Numbered from the stretch's first letter, positions 16,963 to 25,999 are shown. The stretch is 64,000 bases of DNA from Spartobacteria bacterium (GCA_003169695.1 PNAS01000017.1:62001-126000), one strand, 5' to 3'. Translations and numbers: made by a program. Notes: a model not told the origin generated them from the sequence alone.

Positions 16963-18588
16963 TCAGTCGCATTCACACACGATTCGGAATCCGAGATCGT
17001 TGCAAAAATAGTTCGGCACATTGGAGTTGCGAGCGGTCGCTCGCAGGCTATTGAAGCGCGACTTCCAACTGCCACCTCGATAAACACGCTTGGCTCCATT
17101 TGTCGGTCCACGCGGATTTACTTTCGGGGCGCCGCGATACGGTTCCAGATAATCCAGGCACCACTCCCAGACATTTCCTGCCATATCTTCGATGCCGAAC
17201 GGGCTCGCTCCGAAGGGAAAAGCGCCCACGGGTGAACTCTCCGGGTAGCCGTCATCGATCTCCCGATCGCTCCAGGCGAAAACCGTGTTTCGATCTGCGA
17301 AATTTGCGAGATCCCCGCGCCCATCATGATTTCCCCATGGATATTTCCGGCCATCGGCGCCGCGGGCCGCATACTCCCATTCCGCTTCAGTTGGCAGACG
17401 GTATCTCTTCCGCTCACGCGTCGAAAGTGATTGGCAGAATTTGATCGCTTCCAGACTGCTGACGTAGACCACTGGATGACGGTCACCGGCTCCCGGGGCG
17501 CGCTTCCGCGCGTGACTCGGGTCAAACTGCTCATACTCAGCGTTCGTGATAAGGAATCGCGACATGTAAAACCTGCTCAATGTCACCTTGGTGAGCGGCC
17601 GCTCGTTCGGCAGGGAATCGATTGCCTCGCTGCCCATGAGAAATTCACCGGAGGGGACGAATAGCATCTGGGAATCAACTGAATTGACATAATTCGCGAG
17701 TCGGGTGCGGTCTGTCTCAGGAACCGGAGGCGCCGGTGAGGTCGTGGACGCGCTGGTCTCGGTCGCCGGCTTAGCCGCCGGCTCGACCACAGTAACACGA
17801 GGCGGCAGTAGTGTGTCTGGATCCGACATCTTATCGGCTTCATCGAGGTAGAGATCGACTAGTTCCTCCGCTTCATCGACCTCTATGCCAAGATTTTCCG
17901 CCATGTTAACGAACGCATCTCGCGTTTCGTCCGCCATTCCGTCGCTATCGAGGCCGCTGAGCCGAAGCATTCGGAGAAAATCCTCCTTCGGATCCAAAGC
18001 CTTTTGCCTGCGCGCTCTCGCTTCCCTATTGGCTTCGGTCGAAATTGGAGGAGTTGGCAACGGTGCCGCATTTGCTGCGACCCGCTCCGCGCCGCTGTCT
18101 TTCAACTCCGCCTCGACATAGGCCACAATCTGCTCCTCCGTCAGGCCGTGTTCGGTCCCAAATCGATGAAGGCTTTTCTCTTCCTCCGCAGTCAAGACTC
18201 CATTGGCGAGTGCAAAAGTCAGATATTTGTGGAATTCGATGACCGCTTGTTCGTTCGCTTGCGCAGCCAGCTCGGAATCCACTTGCCGGCGGCGAGCCGG
18301 ATCGAGCAGCTCGACGCGGGCCTCGGTCAAGTAGCGCGACGACTCGTCGAGTCCAGGTCGCAACAATTGCGCAAGCGGATTGCTCGGCTGATTCTTTAAC
18401 GGCAGTTTTTTCTGCCACCACCGCATCAATTCACGGCAATGCTCCTCGATGATTTCGTTGCTCGGATTCGCGCGCGGATCAAGACAGAGCCGCTCGTAGA
18501 AATTCGGCGACTTGTATTTGCTCCAGCCGTCCCACTTCTGCGGATCGTCCGGAAGCGGCATGGGGAAGTGGCCCTCGCATTGCATCAT
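16963..18588 (-). CDS. J-like region fused to a formylglycine-generating-enzyme-like (SUMF1) domain
   Basis: 541 residues. Residues about 25-110 (NFYERLCLDPRANPSNEII ... LTEARVELLDPARRRQVD) resemble a DnaJ J-domain in helix pattern and in the ending DPARRRQVD, but the HPD motif needed to stimulate Hsp70 is absent (WWQKKLP at that place). Helical segments follow, with GVLTAEEEKSLHRFG and GLTEEQIVAYVE. After a Pro/Thr/Ser linker (about 255-290), residues 300-541 form an FGE-like domain (VPSGEFLMGS, YRLPTEAEWEYAARG, YPWGN, DMAGNVWEWCLD, VYRGGSW, DLGFRIV). The copper-binding cysteine pair of true FGE after GGSW is missing, so sulfatase activation is unlikely. Starts 1 bp after the Hsp70 stop and is the last gene of a seven-gene minus-strand run. 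Confidence 0.7.
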   Translation of the reverse strand: MMQCEGHFPMPLPDDPQKWDGWSKYKSPNFYERLCLDPRANPSNEIIEEHCRELMRWWQKKLPLKNQPSNPLAQLLRPGLDESSRYLTEARVELLDPARRRQVDSELAAQANEQAVIEFHKYLTFALANGVLTAEEEKSLHRFGTEHGLTEEQIVAYVEAELKDSGAERVAANAAPLPTPPISTEANREARARRQKALDPKEDFLRMLRLSGLDSDGMADETRDAFVNMAENLGIEVDEAEELVDLYLDEADKMSDPDTLLPPRVTVVEPAAKPATETSASTTSPAPPVPETDRTRLANYVNSVDSQMLFVPSGEFLMGSEAIDSLPNERPLTKVTLSRFYMSRFLITNAEYEQFDPSHARKRAPGAGDRHPVVYVSSLEAIKFCQSLSTRERKRYRLPTEAEWEYAARGADGRKYPWGNHDGRGDLANFADRNTVFAWSDREIDDGYPESSPVGAFPFGASPFGIEDMAGNVWEWCLDYLEPYRGAPKVNPRGPTNGAKRVYRGGSWKSRFNSLRATARNSNVPNYFCNDLGFRIVCECD

Positions 18589-18589
18589 C

Positions 18590-20152
18590 TCACGCGACCA
18601 CGATGGCGCCCAGTCCCGCCGTGGCGCGCTCGACTTCGTCCGGCGCGAGGCCGGTGTTGCGTTCGATCGTCACCTTCGCCTGGTTGCCGCAAGCATTCAC
18701 CGACACCTCGAGAACCTGATTGCCATTATACTCGTAGGTCAGCTCCACGGGCGAACCCTTGGGCAAAAATGCCGGCAGCTCGACATCGCAGAGACCGAGC
18801 GGTGTGCATTCCGCAGGCAATGTGCTCTCGCCTTCCACGATCCGCACGACGACGCGCGGCATATTCGCGCTGGCCGTGCCGAACGAGTTCTTAGCCGTCG
18901 CCGGCATGGGCGTCATTTTTCGAATCATGGGGAAAACGTATTCCTCGAGGTGTCCTTCATCCCAAAGCACCACGCCGAGCGTGTGTGACGTAATGTTGGT
19001 CACCTGGATTAGACCGCCCTCGCGCGAGGAAAACTGTTGCCGCGTGTTTTCCGACAGCGTCTTCACGCCGGAGACTTCTTCTTCGCGCAGTAAAGACAAG
19101 ATCGCCTGAATAGCTGCGCCCACCGCGACTGCTTCGTCGGGATTCACATCATCCACCACCGGAACGGATGAAAGCTGCGAAATCATTTCGCGGACCATTG
19201 GCATCCGCGTCATCCCACCTACGAGAAGGACCTTGTCTATATCGCTCCAGTTCATTTTCGCTTCCTGCAAAACCATTTCGCAAATCGTTTTGCACTTCTC
19301 CACGAGATGCCGGGTCTTGAGTTCGAATTCTTCCCGAGTCAGCTCGATCTTTACGCTTTTTCCATTGTGATTGTGCACGATCGCGGTGCGCGGCCGGCTC
19401 GAGAGCTGAATCTTTGCCGCCAGCGCACGGCTTTGCAGATCCTGATAACTTTGCAGATCGAGCAGCGGATTCTCGCCGTGGGCTCGATCGAATTCCTCCG
19501 CGACATGATTGACGATCACATCGTCCCAATCCTTGCCGCCCAGACGATGGTCGCCATTCGTCGCGAGCATCTCGATCCCCTGCCCCTGGATTCGCATAAT
19601 CGTGACGTCGAACGTTCCGCCGCCGAGGTCGAAAACGAAAACAGTCTGATCCTCATTGAGTTTATCGAGGCCATACGCTACGGCCGCAGCGGTCGGCTCA
19701 TTGATAATTTGCAGAACGTTAAGCCCCGCGAGTTGACCCGCGGTGATCGTGGCCGTGCGCTCGGCGTCGTTGAAATAGGCTGGAACGGTGATCACAGCAT
19801 CCGTGACCGGCTCTTTCAGATATTTCTCTGCGTCAGCTTTTAGCTTTCGCAGAATCAGCGCCGATAACTCCTCGGCCGAATAGATCTTCCCGTTGAATTC
19901 GCGATGAAATTGCTCCTTCGGCTTGCCCATTTCACGTTTCACGAAATCAACAATCCGTTCCGCTTCGGCCACGGAATTGTTCTTCGCGAGTGTGCCGACG
20001 ATCACGCTGGCACCATCGAAGAGAATGACAGACGGCGTGATACGTTCGCTCTCCGAGTTTGGGATAATCTGCGGCTTGCCGTACATGTCGATGTGCGAGA
20101 CAGCGCAAAACGTGGTGCCAAGATCAATTCCGATTGCTTTTCTTCCTGTCAT
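18590..20152 (-). CDS. Short Hsp70 (DnaK-like) chaperone lacking the helical lid
   Basis: 520 residues from ATG 20152 (MTGRKAIGIDLGTTFCAVS); an upstream in-frame ATG is not conserved. The nucleotide-binding domain is intact: IGIDLGTTFCAVS, AVITVPAYFNDAERTAT, INEPTAAAVAYGL, VFDLGGGTFDVTI and VLLVGGMTRMPMV. The substrate-binding beta domain follows (about 385-510: SHTLGVVLWDEG, MPATAKNSF), but the chain ends there, without the about 100-residue alpha-helical lid of DnaK (638 residues in E. coli). The linker LREEEVSGVKTL differs from the usual VLLLDV-type linker. It sits 115 bp after the GrpE-like gene and 1 bp before the J/FGE-like gene. Probably a specialised, not the housekeeping, Hsp70. Confidence 0.85.
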   Translation of the reverse strand: MTGRKAIGIDLGTTFCAVSHIDMYGKPQIIPNSESERITPSVILFDGASVIVGTLAKNNSVAEAERIVDFVKREMGKPKEQFHREFNGKIYSAEELSALILRKLKADAEKYLKEPVTDAVITVPAYFNDAERTATITAGQLAGLNVLQIINEPTAAAVAYGLDKLNEDQTVFVFDLGGGTFDVTIMRIQGQGIEMLATNGDHRLGGKDWDDVIVNHVAEEFDRAHGENPLLDLQSYQDLQSRALAAKIQLSSRPRTAIVHNHNGKSVKIELTREEFELKTRHLVEKCKTICEMVLQEAKMNWSDIDKVLLVGGMTRMPMVREMISQLSSVPVVDDVNPDEAVAVGAAIQAILSLLREEEVSGVKTLSENTRQQFSSREGGLIQVTNITSHTLGVVLWDEGHLEEYVFPMIRKMTPMPATAKNSFGTASANMPRVVVRIVEGESTLPAECTPLGLCDVELPAFLPKGSPVELTYEYNGNQVLEVSVNACGNQAKVTIERNTGLAPDEVERATAGLGAIVVA

Positions 20153-20180
20153 GTTTATGGGGTAAGTGAGAGATGATTCC

Positions 20181-20197
20181 GCACCTTGTACAGGTGC
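20181..20197. promoter_or_regulatory. Palindrome GCACCTTGTACAGGTGC before the Hsp70 gene
   Basis: Six-bp perfect arms (GCACCT/AGGTGC) with a 5-nt centre, about 30 bp upstream of the Hsp70 start in the only sizeable gap of this gene run. It is not a CIRCE element. It could be an operator or an mRNA hairpin; function is unknown. Confidence 0.35.
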
Positions 20198-20267
20198 AAT
20201 TTCCATGCCTGCGCCGGCCACCAATTAGGGCGGCTTTCCGAGGCGAATAAGATGAGCGTTTCGCCGC

Positions 20268-20972
20268 CTACCCAAAGCGTTTCGCGACCACTTCTTCGGG
20301 CCGCAAAATTTGATCCCGCCACAGGAAACCGCGTTTTACGCGCATTACGATTCGCCCTTCGTCTTCCGCAAAATCCGAGGGCTCGTAACTCACCACGCGA
20401 TGAAACGCACGGTCCACCATCTCCTTTGGCTCGATTTCGCTGACCTCCATCCGGTGCAGGATCTCGGTCAGAGAATGGATTGCGTTCTCGAGATTATCGC
20501 GCCATTGCACAAGCTTTCCGCGCTTGGTTTCGCCCGCTTCCACCGCAGTTTGGAGCTGCGAGGAAAGGGCGCTCAAGTCATCGAACAAGATCAGCAGGTC
20601 GCGAATGAACGGTTTCTGCAGCGATTCATACAGGAAATTGTCTCGATATTTTATCAACTCTTGATGCAACGAATCGAAGAGTCGTTGGTTAACGCTCTCT
20701 GTGTTGCGGAGCGCAATCATATGTTCGTCCATTTTCCGAAATTGCTCGGCGAAATCCGTTTGCTCCGCGTCCCCGGTTGTTCCGAGCCGGCTGGCTACCT
20801 TCTCTTCGAGACTTTGCAAGCGTCCGTTCAGGCCGCCGAATTCCCGCAGAATCTGGCCGAACTGCTCGCTGTTGTTGCCGTCCTTCCATGCATTCTCCGG
20901 AAGCGCTTTCTCAGCCTCGGCGCTCAACTGCTGCATGGCCGATGTAAATTCGTCAGTGATCTTGATTTCCAT
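20268..20972 (-). CDS. GrpE-like nucleotide exchange factor
   Basis: 234 residues. A long helical N-terminal part (coiled coil about 40-130) leads to DSLHQELIKYRDNFLYESLQKPFIRDLLILFDDL, then the small beta head near the C-terminus with VDRAFHRVVSYEP, VMRVKRGFLWRDQILRPEEVVAKRFG, which matches the GrpE head (GY.. LRPA.V.V). It would release ADP from the neighbouring Hsp70. The start codon overlaps the stop of the SUMT-HemD gene by one base (TGATG), implying coupled translation with tetrapyrrole genes. More divergent than housekeeping GrpE. Confidence 0.75.
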   Translation of the reverse strand: MEIKITDEFTSAMQQLSAEAEKALPENAWKDGNNSEQFGQILREFGGLNGRLQSLEEKVASRLGTTGDAEQTDFAEQFRKMDEHMIALRNTESVNQRLFDSLHQELIKYRDNFLYESLQKPFIRDLLILFDDLSALSSQLQTAVEAGETKRGKLVQWRDNLENAIHSLTEILHRMEVSEIEPKEMVDRAFHRVVSYEPSDFAEDEGRIVMRVKRGFLWRDQILRPEEVVAKRFG

Positions 20973-22513
20973 CAGCGTCTTTCGTCGTCAATTTTGCCAA
21001 GAAAAAATTTGCAGACAGCGTCGACCAAGCCAGGGATGTCATGTCGTCGCGCTTCGACAGCGACGGTCAACCCGCGATCACGCGCAGTCTTTGAAGTCAC
21101 CGGCCCGATGCTGGCGACCTGCATTTTCTCCGGCCACGAGAGGCCAAGCGCGAGGAAGTTTTCGACCGTCGATGAGCTGGTAAAAGTGATCAGATCCGCG
21201 CCCTCCTCCAATAACCGTCGGCGCGCTCCACTATCGTCGCGCGTTTCGGGGACCGTGCGGTAGGCGAAACCTTCGTCCACAATAGCTCCCAAAGCCGAGA
21301 GCTCCTTAGGTAGCAAATCCCGCGCCTTTTCCGCCCGCGCCAGAAGAATGCGCAAATTTTCCACGCCCCCCTGTTTGCGGAACTCACGCACGATCGATTC
21401 CGCGACGAATTCCTCCGGTTGCAGATCGACCTTCAGATGAAAATCCTTGATCCGCTGCGCGGTCGCTGGACCGATCGCGGCAATGCGCGCGCCGCCGAGC
21501 TCACGCGTGTCGTCGTAGAGTTTGTAGAACAGATCGAAAAAAGCCGTCACCCCATTCGGACTGGTGAACACAATCCAGTCATAAGCGTGAGCATCCTGCA
21601 CGAGTTCCGCGAACGCGCGTAGGTCACTCGGCGGTTCGATCCGGATTGTGGGCAACTCGATCACATCGGCGCCGAGAGCGCGTAATTGTTCGCTTAAGAC
21701 GCCCGCTTGCGCCCGGCTGCGGGTGACCACGATCCGCTTGCCCGAAAGCGACTGATGTTCAAACCAATTCAACTCGTCGCGCATTGTGACGACGTCCCCG
21801 AAAACGGCGACTGCGGGTGCGGCGAACTCTTTCTCCGCGACGCGCTCCGCGATGTTTCCTAAATTGCCTACCAGCGTCTCCTGCCGACCCGTCGTTGCCC
21901 AACGAATGAGAGCGACCGGCATATCACTCCGCATTCCATTCGCCAGCATTTCGCGCGCGATCGATTCAATTCGTTCGACGCCCATCAACATCACCTGGGT
22001 GCCCCCGAGTTGCGCGAGCGCCCGGAAGTCGATTGAGGTTTCCGATTTCTCTGGATTCTCGTGCCCGGTGAAAAAAGTGACGTGTGAATTCTTTCCGCGA
22101 TGTGTGACCGGAATTCCGGCGTAGGCCGGCCCGGCAATCGCCGATGTAATTCCGGGAACGACGACGAACGGCACGTGCGCCGCCGCGAGCATTTGCGCTT
22201 CTTCGGCGCCGCGCCCGAACACAAATGGATCCCCGCCCTTTAACCGAACAACTTGTTTCCCCGCACGCGCCTTCTCGATCAAAAGCGCGTTGATTTCATC
22301 CTGCGTCAGCGTGTGCGCACCCGCCCTTTTTCCGGCATAGATGATCTCGGCGGTTTCCGGCGCCCATTTCAACATCTCCGGATTGGAAAGGTAATCGTAA
22401 ACAATCACGCCGGCCTGCTCGATGCATTCCTTCGCGCGCAACGTGACCAGACCGAGATCGCCCGGCCCAGCGCCAACCAGGAAACATTTCCCAGTTTTAG
22501 TTTTCGCGGCCAT
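20972..22513 (-). CDS. cobA-hemD: Fused uroporphyrinogen-III C-methyltransferase / uroporphyrinogen-III synthase
   Basis: 513 residues. Residues about 8-250 are SUMT, which adds two methyl groups to uroporphyrinogen III to make precorrin-2 for sirohaem and corrinoids: VGAGPGDLGLVTLRA, VVRLKGGDPFVFGRGAEE, YAGIPVTHR, MGVERIESIA. Residues about 258-505 are HemD, which closes hydroxymethylbilane into uroporphyrinogen III: KRIVVTRSRAQAGVLSEQL, WIVFTSPNGVTAFFD, IAAIGPATAQRIKDF, TFTSSSTVENFLAL, ASIGPVTSKTARDRGL. The start overlaps the hemC stop by 17 bp and the stop overlaps the grpE-like start. The enzyme sits at the branch point between haem and sirohaem. Confidence 0.93.
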   Translation of the reverse strand: MAAKTKTGKCFLVGAGPGDLGLVTLRAKECIEQAGVIVYDYLSNPEMLKWAPETAEIIYAGKRAGAHTLTQDEINALLIEKARAGKQVVRLKGGDPFVFGRGAEEAQMLAAAHVPFVVVPGITSAIAGPAYAGIPVTHRGKNSHVTFFTGHENPEKSETSIDFRALAQLGGTQVMLMGVERIESIAREMLANGMRSDMPVALIRWATTGRQETLVGNLGNIAERVAEKEFAAPAVAVFGDVVTMRDELNWFEHQSLSGKRIVVTRSRAQAGVLSEQLRALGADVIELPTIRIEPPSDLRAFAELVQDAHAYDWIVFTSPNGVTAFFDLFYKLYDDTRELGGARIAAIGPATAQRIKDFHLKVDLQPEEFVAESIVREFRKQGGVENLRILLARAEKARDLLPKELSALGAIVDEGFAYRTVPETRDDSGARRRLLEEGADLITFTSSSTVENFLALGLSWPEKMQVASIGPVTSKTARDRGLTVAVEARRHDIPGLVDAVCKFFLGKIDDERR

Positions 22514-23453
22514 ACATCCGACAATACAAGGCTTCCGCGACCTTTTCTGGTTCTTGCGTGCACAATGACAATCGCACCTTTCCGGTCTTCGGTGTTGCGT
22601 TCCCCTCCTCGAAAACCTGCGCGCGAAGGGTCATTTCGTTGTTTTCGATTGTAGCCAGAACGCCAACTGGCGATTGACAGTCACCTTGCAAGCGTCGCAA
22701 AAACTCGCGTTCTGCCCGCAAACATAAAAGTGTATCGGCGTCGTTCACAGCATCCACGATCGCCTCCGTTTTTTCGTCACCGCTTCGCAGCTGCATCGCG
22801 ATCACACCCTGCCCGCCAGCTGGAACAAATTCATCGCGCGACAAGATTTCAACATGAAGCAACGCACCTTCAAAATCGAAATAACCAGTGGACAAATTGT
22901 AGCCCAATCGCTCGATGCCCGCACGTGCGAGCACGATTGAGTCCCACTCGTTCGTCATCAGTTTGCGCAAACGCGTCGGCACATTTCCGCGAAGATCGAG
23001 GACTTCGATGTCGGGACGTTTGCATCGGAGCTGATGCTGCCGTCGCACACTGCCGGTCGCAATAATCGCCTTCTGGCGAAGAGAGGCCAAAGCGCCCGCA
23101 GTTTTGCGGATCAAAACGTCATCGACTGGCGCCCGCGGTAATGCGCGCAATTCCAATCCCAGCATTGCGTCACTCGGCAAATCTTTCGCGCTGTGGACGG
23201 CAATGTCGATCCCACCTGCCGCCAGAACGCGCTCGACTTCACCAGTGAAAAGCCCTTTGCGGCCCGCGCGCGGATCGATGGGCTCGATGGCCTCCGGGCT
23301 CCGCTCATCTCCACGAGTCTTGATAATCTCGAGCTTGATCTCGAGCGCCGGCCACGCGTGCTGCAACGCTGTCGCCACCATGGCCGTTTGCGCGCGGGCG
23401 AGTTCGCTGCCGCGCGACCCCAGAATGATCTTCCGCGAAGGGTCGGCGCTCAT
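22497..23453 (-). CDS. hemC: Hydroxymethylbilane synthase (porphobilinogen deaminase)
   Basis: 318 residues. Joins four porphobilinogens into hydroxymethylbilane in the cytoplasm. IILGSRGSELARAQT at the start, HSAKDLPSD, GSVRRQHQLRCKRPDIEV and LRGNVPTRLRKL are family motifs. RRLQGDCQSPVGVLAT carries the cysteine that holds the dipyrromethane cofactor. It lies 9 bp after hemA and overlaps the SUMT-HemD gene. Confidence 0.96.
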   Translation of the reverse strand: MSADPSRKIILGSRGSELARAQTAMVATALQHAWPALEIKLEIIKTRGDERSPEAIEPIDPRAGRKGLFTGEVERVLAAGGIDIAVHSAKDLPSDAMLGLELRALPRAPVDDVLIRKTAGALASLRQKAIIATGSVRRQHQLRCKRPDIEVLDLRGNVPTRLRKLMTNEWDSIVLARAGIERLGYNLSTGYFDFEGALLHVEILSRDEFVPAGGQGVIAMQLRSGDEKTEAIVDAVNDADTLLCLRAEREFLRRLQGDCQSPVGVLATIENNEMTLRAQVFEEGNATPKTGKVRLSLCTQEPEKVAEALYCRMYGREN

Positions 23454-23462
23454 AGCGCGTCG

Positions 23463-24527
23463 CTACAGTTCGGAAGTGCGTAGCGCGGCTTCATCCAAAA
23501 CGCGCGGACCTACCGGCAACGGTTCGTTGCTTGCGCGTCCGAACCACGCGCGAAAATCCGAAACGTGTTCCGCGATGATCCCCTCGCCCGCCGCGATTTG
23601 CTGGCGCCGGAGCGCGAGTGATTGCTCAGCGATCGATTGCAGCGAATCGATATCGTAAAGATAAACGCCTTCCATTTCATTCACTTCGGGCGCGACGTCG
23701 CGCGGCACCGCGATATCGATGATGAAAAGCGGTTGGTCCGAACGCTCTCGAATGAGCGGCGACAAAATATCTGGCGTTAGCAGCGGCTCATCGGCTGACG
23801 TCGACGAAATCACGATGTCGATCTCTCGGCACTGAAGCGCCCACTCGTGGAAGGAGACCGCGCGGCCACGGACGAGCGCCGCTAGAGTTTCCGCACGCTC
23901 GAACGATCGGTTGCTCACTCGAATGTCGGTGACACCACGCGAACTCAACGCTCGCGCGGTGCGCTCGCTCGTGTCGCCCGCGCCGAGGATGAGCACTTTT
24001 CGATCGCGCAGATCGCCGAATATCTTCACCGCCAGATCGACCGCGACCGATCCAATGGAGACGGCTCCGCGCGTAATCTCCGTTCGACTTCGCACCTGCT
24101 TCGCCACTCGAAAGGCGCGTTGGAAAAGGCGATGCAAGAGAGGCCCGACGCTACGCGATTCTCGTGCATTCGCGTAGGCTTTTTTTACCTGGCCGAGGAT
24201 GTCCGTTTCGCCGATCACCATGGAATCCAGCCCCGCAGCCACGCGAAAAAGATGCCGCACACATTCCTCTCCTTCGTAGCGGTAGAATGCGCTGGCGTCC
24301 TCGAGTGTTCCCGCGACCCCGCGCGCGAGCCAACGAGCGATTTGTTCCGTGGCAACGGGGACGACGGCAGAACCGTATACTTCCACGCGATTGCAAGTCG
24401 CCAGCATGAGCGCCTCCGTACAGCCGCTCTCCGCTCGGAGGTCGTGCTCCGATTGCTGCGCGGCGTAGCGCTCGCGCGTCTCCACCTTCGCGGTGTGATG
24501 GCTGATTCCAACGCAGAACAGGTTCAT
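23463..24527 (-). CDS. hemA: Glutamyl-tRNA reductase
   Basis: 354 residues from ATG 24527 (MNLFCVGISHHTAKVETRER). The same frame is open for another 302 codons upstream, but that part overlaps the HemX-like gene and is not HemA-like. Reduces Glu-tRNA to glutamate-1-semialdehyde, the first committed step of C5 tetrapyrrole synthesis. ATCNRVEVYG carries the catalytic cysteine, and GLDSMVIGETDILGQVKKAY and the Rossmann motif VLILGAGDTSERTARAL are visible. The start overlaps the previous stop (TAATG), so translation is probably coupled. Confidence 0.96.
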   Translation of the reverse strand: MNLFCVGISHHTAKVETRERYAAQQSEHDLRAESGCTEALMLATCNRVEVYGSAVVPVATEQIARWLARGVAGTLEDASAFYRYEGEECVRHLFRVAAGLDSMVIGETDILGQVKKAYANARESRSVGPLLHRLFQRAFRVAKQVRSRTEITRGAVSIGSVAVDLAVKIFGDLRDRKVLILGAGDTSERTARALSSRGVTDIRVSNRSFERAETLAALVRGRAVSFHEWALQCREIDIVISSTSADEPLLTPDILSPLIRERSDQPLFIIDIAVPRDVAPEVNEMEGVYLYDIDSLQSIAEQSLALRRQQIAAGEGIIAEHVSDFRAWFGRASNEPLPVGPRVLDEAALRTSEL

Positions 24528-25318
24528 TACATCGGGTGGTTCTGCGAGACGAAATTGATGGCCCACAAGACTGAGATCGCCGCGCTGAACGCCAGCACGC
24601 AAAGCGCGGCCACACGTTTCGGAGCAAACCAACGAAGGTGCCGGCCCTGCAGAATCGCGCCATAAAAAAGCCATACGCCAAAAGCACAAATCATCTTCAC
24701 CCGCGGCAAGGGTCCGCCGGTAAAAAATCCGCTGACGAGGCCGGCGGTATAAAGGGCAAAACCAAGCCAGAGCAGGCGCGTGAGCGCGGCGAACAGGTTG
24801 GTCAGTGGCGGAAGATGGTAAAAGATCGAATGCAATTGATGCGTCTTGAGCTGGCGTTCCTGCACGAGGTACATCAGGCCGGCCACGCACGAGAGAGCGA
24901 AGGCGCCATAAGCAATCATCGAAATCGAAGCGTGAAATTCCAACCAGGGATTCGCGGAGAGTCGGACCCGGTGCGGAACATCGATCGGCGCGAGAAGGGC
25001 GAACGTTTGCAGAACGAAAACCAACGGCGCGGTGAACGCGCCCATGAGCGAAAGCCGATAGGTGGGTCCGACCATCAGGTAGATAAGCGCGACCGACCAG
25101 GCGAGAAAGACGAATACTTCGAATAAATTTGTCAGCGGGCATCGGCCAAGCGAATGACCGCGCACCGAGAGAAATGCCGTCTGGAAAAGAAAACCGGCGC
25201 CGATCGCGAAAAAATTGAATCTCCCATGAAGCGCGATCCGAGCGCGCACCGCGAACACGGTGCGCGCGACCGCCGTGAGATAGCAAAGCGTCGAGGCAAT
25301 CAAAAGTGGACGGTCCAT
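24527..25318 (-). CDS. Cytochrome c assembly/HemX-like membrane protein (CcsA family)
   Basis: 263-residue protein with about eight hydrophobic segments from ATG 25318 (MDRPLLIASTLCYL). The conserved stretch WLEFHASISMIAYGAFALS, then YLVQERQLKTHQL, is typical of the CcsA/CcmC/HemX family, whose histidines bind haem in the membrane. HemX homologues often precede hemA and influence glutamyl-tRNA reductase levels, while CcsA members ligate haem to cytochromes. The canonical WWD tryptophan-rich motif is not evident, which favours the HemX-like assignment. First gene of the tetrapyrrole run, divergent from apt. Confidence 0.75.
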   Translation of the reverse strand: MDRPLLIASTLCYLTAVARTVFAVRARIALHGRFNFFAIGAGFLFQTAFLSVRGHSLGRCPLTNLFEVFVFLAWSVALIYLMVGPTYRLSLMGAFTAPLVFVLQTFALLAPIDVPHRVRLSANPWLEFHASISMIAYGAFALSCVAGLMYLVQERQLKTHQLHSIFYHLPPLTNLFAALTRLLWLGFALYTAGLVSGFFTGGPLPRVKMICAFGVWLFYGAILQGRHLRWFAPKRVAALCVLAFSAAISVLWAINFVSQNHPM

Positions 25319-25431
25319 CGCGAGTGCCCAGTGTAAAGACAGGGGCTCCCCTTGGCAAACCTGCGATAACTTCGATCTCGCGGCGCGGGCGCTGACGTTG
25401 ACCTTTGCGGGCAAGACAGTAGCGTCGCGCC

Positions 25432-25962
25432 ATGGCTTCCGACGCGATTGATCAGCTTCGCGCCGCGGTGCGCGACGTGCCCGATTTTCCGAAGGCGGGC
25501 ATCGTCTTCAAGGACATCACGCCCATCCTGAGCAGCGGAAAGCTTTTTCGAGCATCGATCGATGTCTTTCTCGAGCAATGTCGCGGCAAGGAAATCGACA
25601 AGATTGTCGGAATCGATGCTCGCGGATTTCTCTTTGGCTCCGCAGTCGCCTATGAGCTAGGGGTTGGTTTTGTGCCGCTTCGAAAGAAAGGCCGCCTACC
25701 CTACAAAACCGAAAGCGCGAAATACTCACTCGAGTATGGCGAGGCCGAGATGGAGCTGCACGTCGATGCCATTGAGCGCGGGGAAAAAATTGTTCTGATC
25801 GACGATCTTCTCGCGACGGGCGGCACGTCCGCCTCAGCCGCCACGCTGATCAAGAAAGTCGGCGGAGTTCTTATTGAAGCGCAGTTCCTGATCGAATTGG
25901 AATTCTTACACGGTCGCGAAAAGCTGACGTCGATTCCGGTCGTTTCGTTCCTGACGTACTGA
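25432..25962 (+). CDS. apt: Adenine phosphoribosyltransferase
   Basis: 176 residues. Salvages adenine with PRPP to AMP in the cytoplasm. DFPKAGIVFKDITPIL near the start, GIDARGFLFGSAVAYELGVGFVPLRKKG in the middle and the PRPP-binding loop VLIDDLLATGGTSASA are diagnostic. Length is normal. Divergent from the HemX-like gene with 113 bp between the starts. Confidence 0.97.
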   Translation: MASDAIDQLRAAVRDVPDFPKAGIVFKDITPILSSGKLFRASIDVFLEQCRGKEIDKIVGIDARGFLFGSAVAYELGVGFVPLRKKGRLPYKTESAKYSLEYGEAEMELHVDAIERGEKIVLIDDLLATGGTSASAATLIKKVGGVLIEAQFLIELEFLHGREKLTSIPVVSFLTY

Positions 25963-25987
25963 GCTGGCGTGATTTCGCTGTCGGAGC

Positions 25988-25999
25988 TGTCATCCCGAG
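25988..25999 (+). repeat. Solo family A end (TGTCATCCCGAG)
   Basis: Identical to the outermost 12 bp of the family A elements at 40169 and 54388. It directly abuts the stop codon of the DUF6572-like gene on the minus strand. A matching inverted end occurs at 26421-26432. Confidence 0.6.

Noticed and set aside
24528-25433. 302-codon upstream extension of the hemA frame
   Set aside because: It overlaps the HemX-like gene in another frame, its residues are Arg/Pro-rich, and the HemA N-terminus starts cleanly at 24527.
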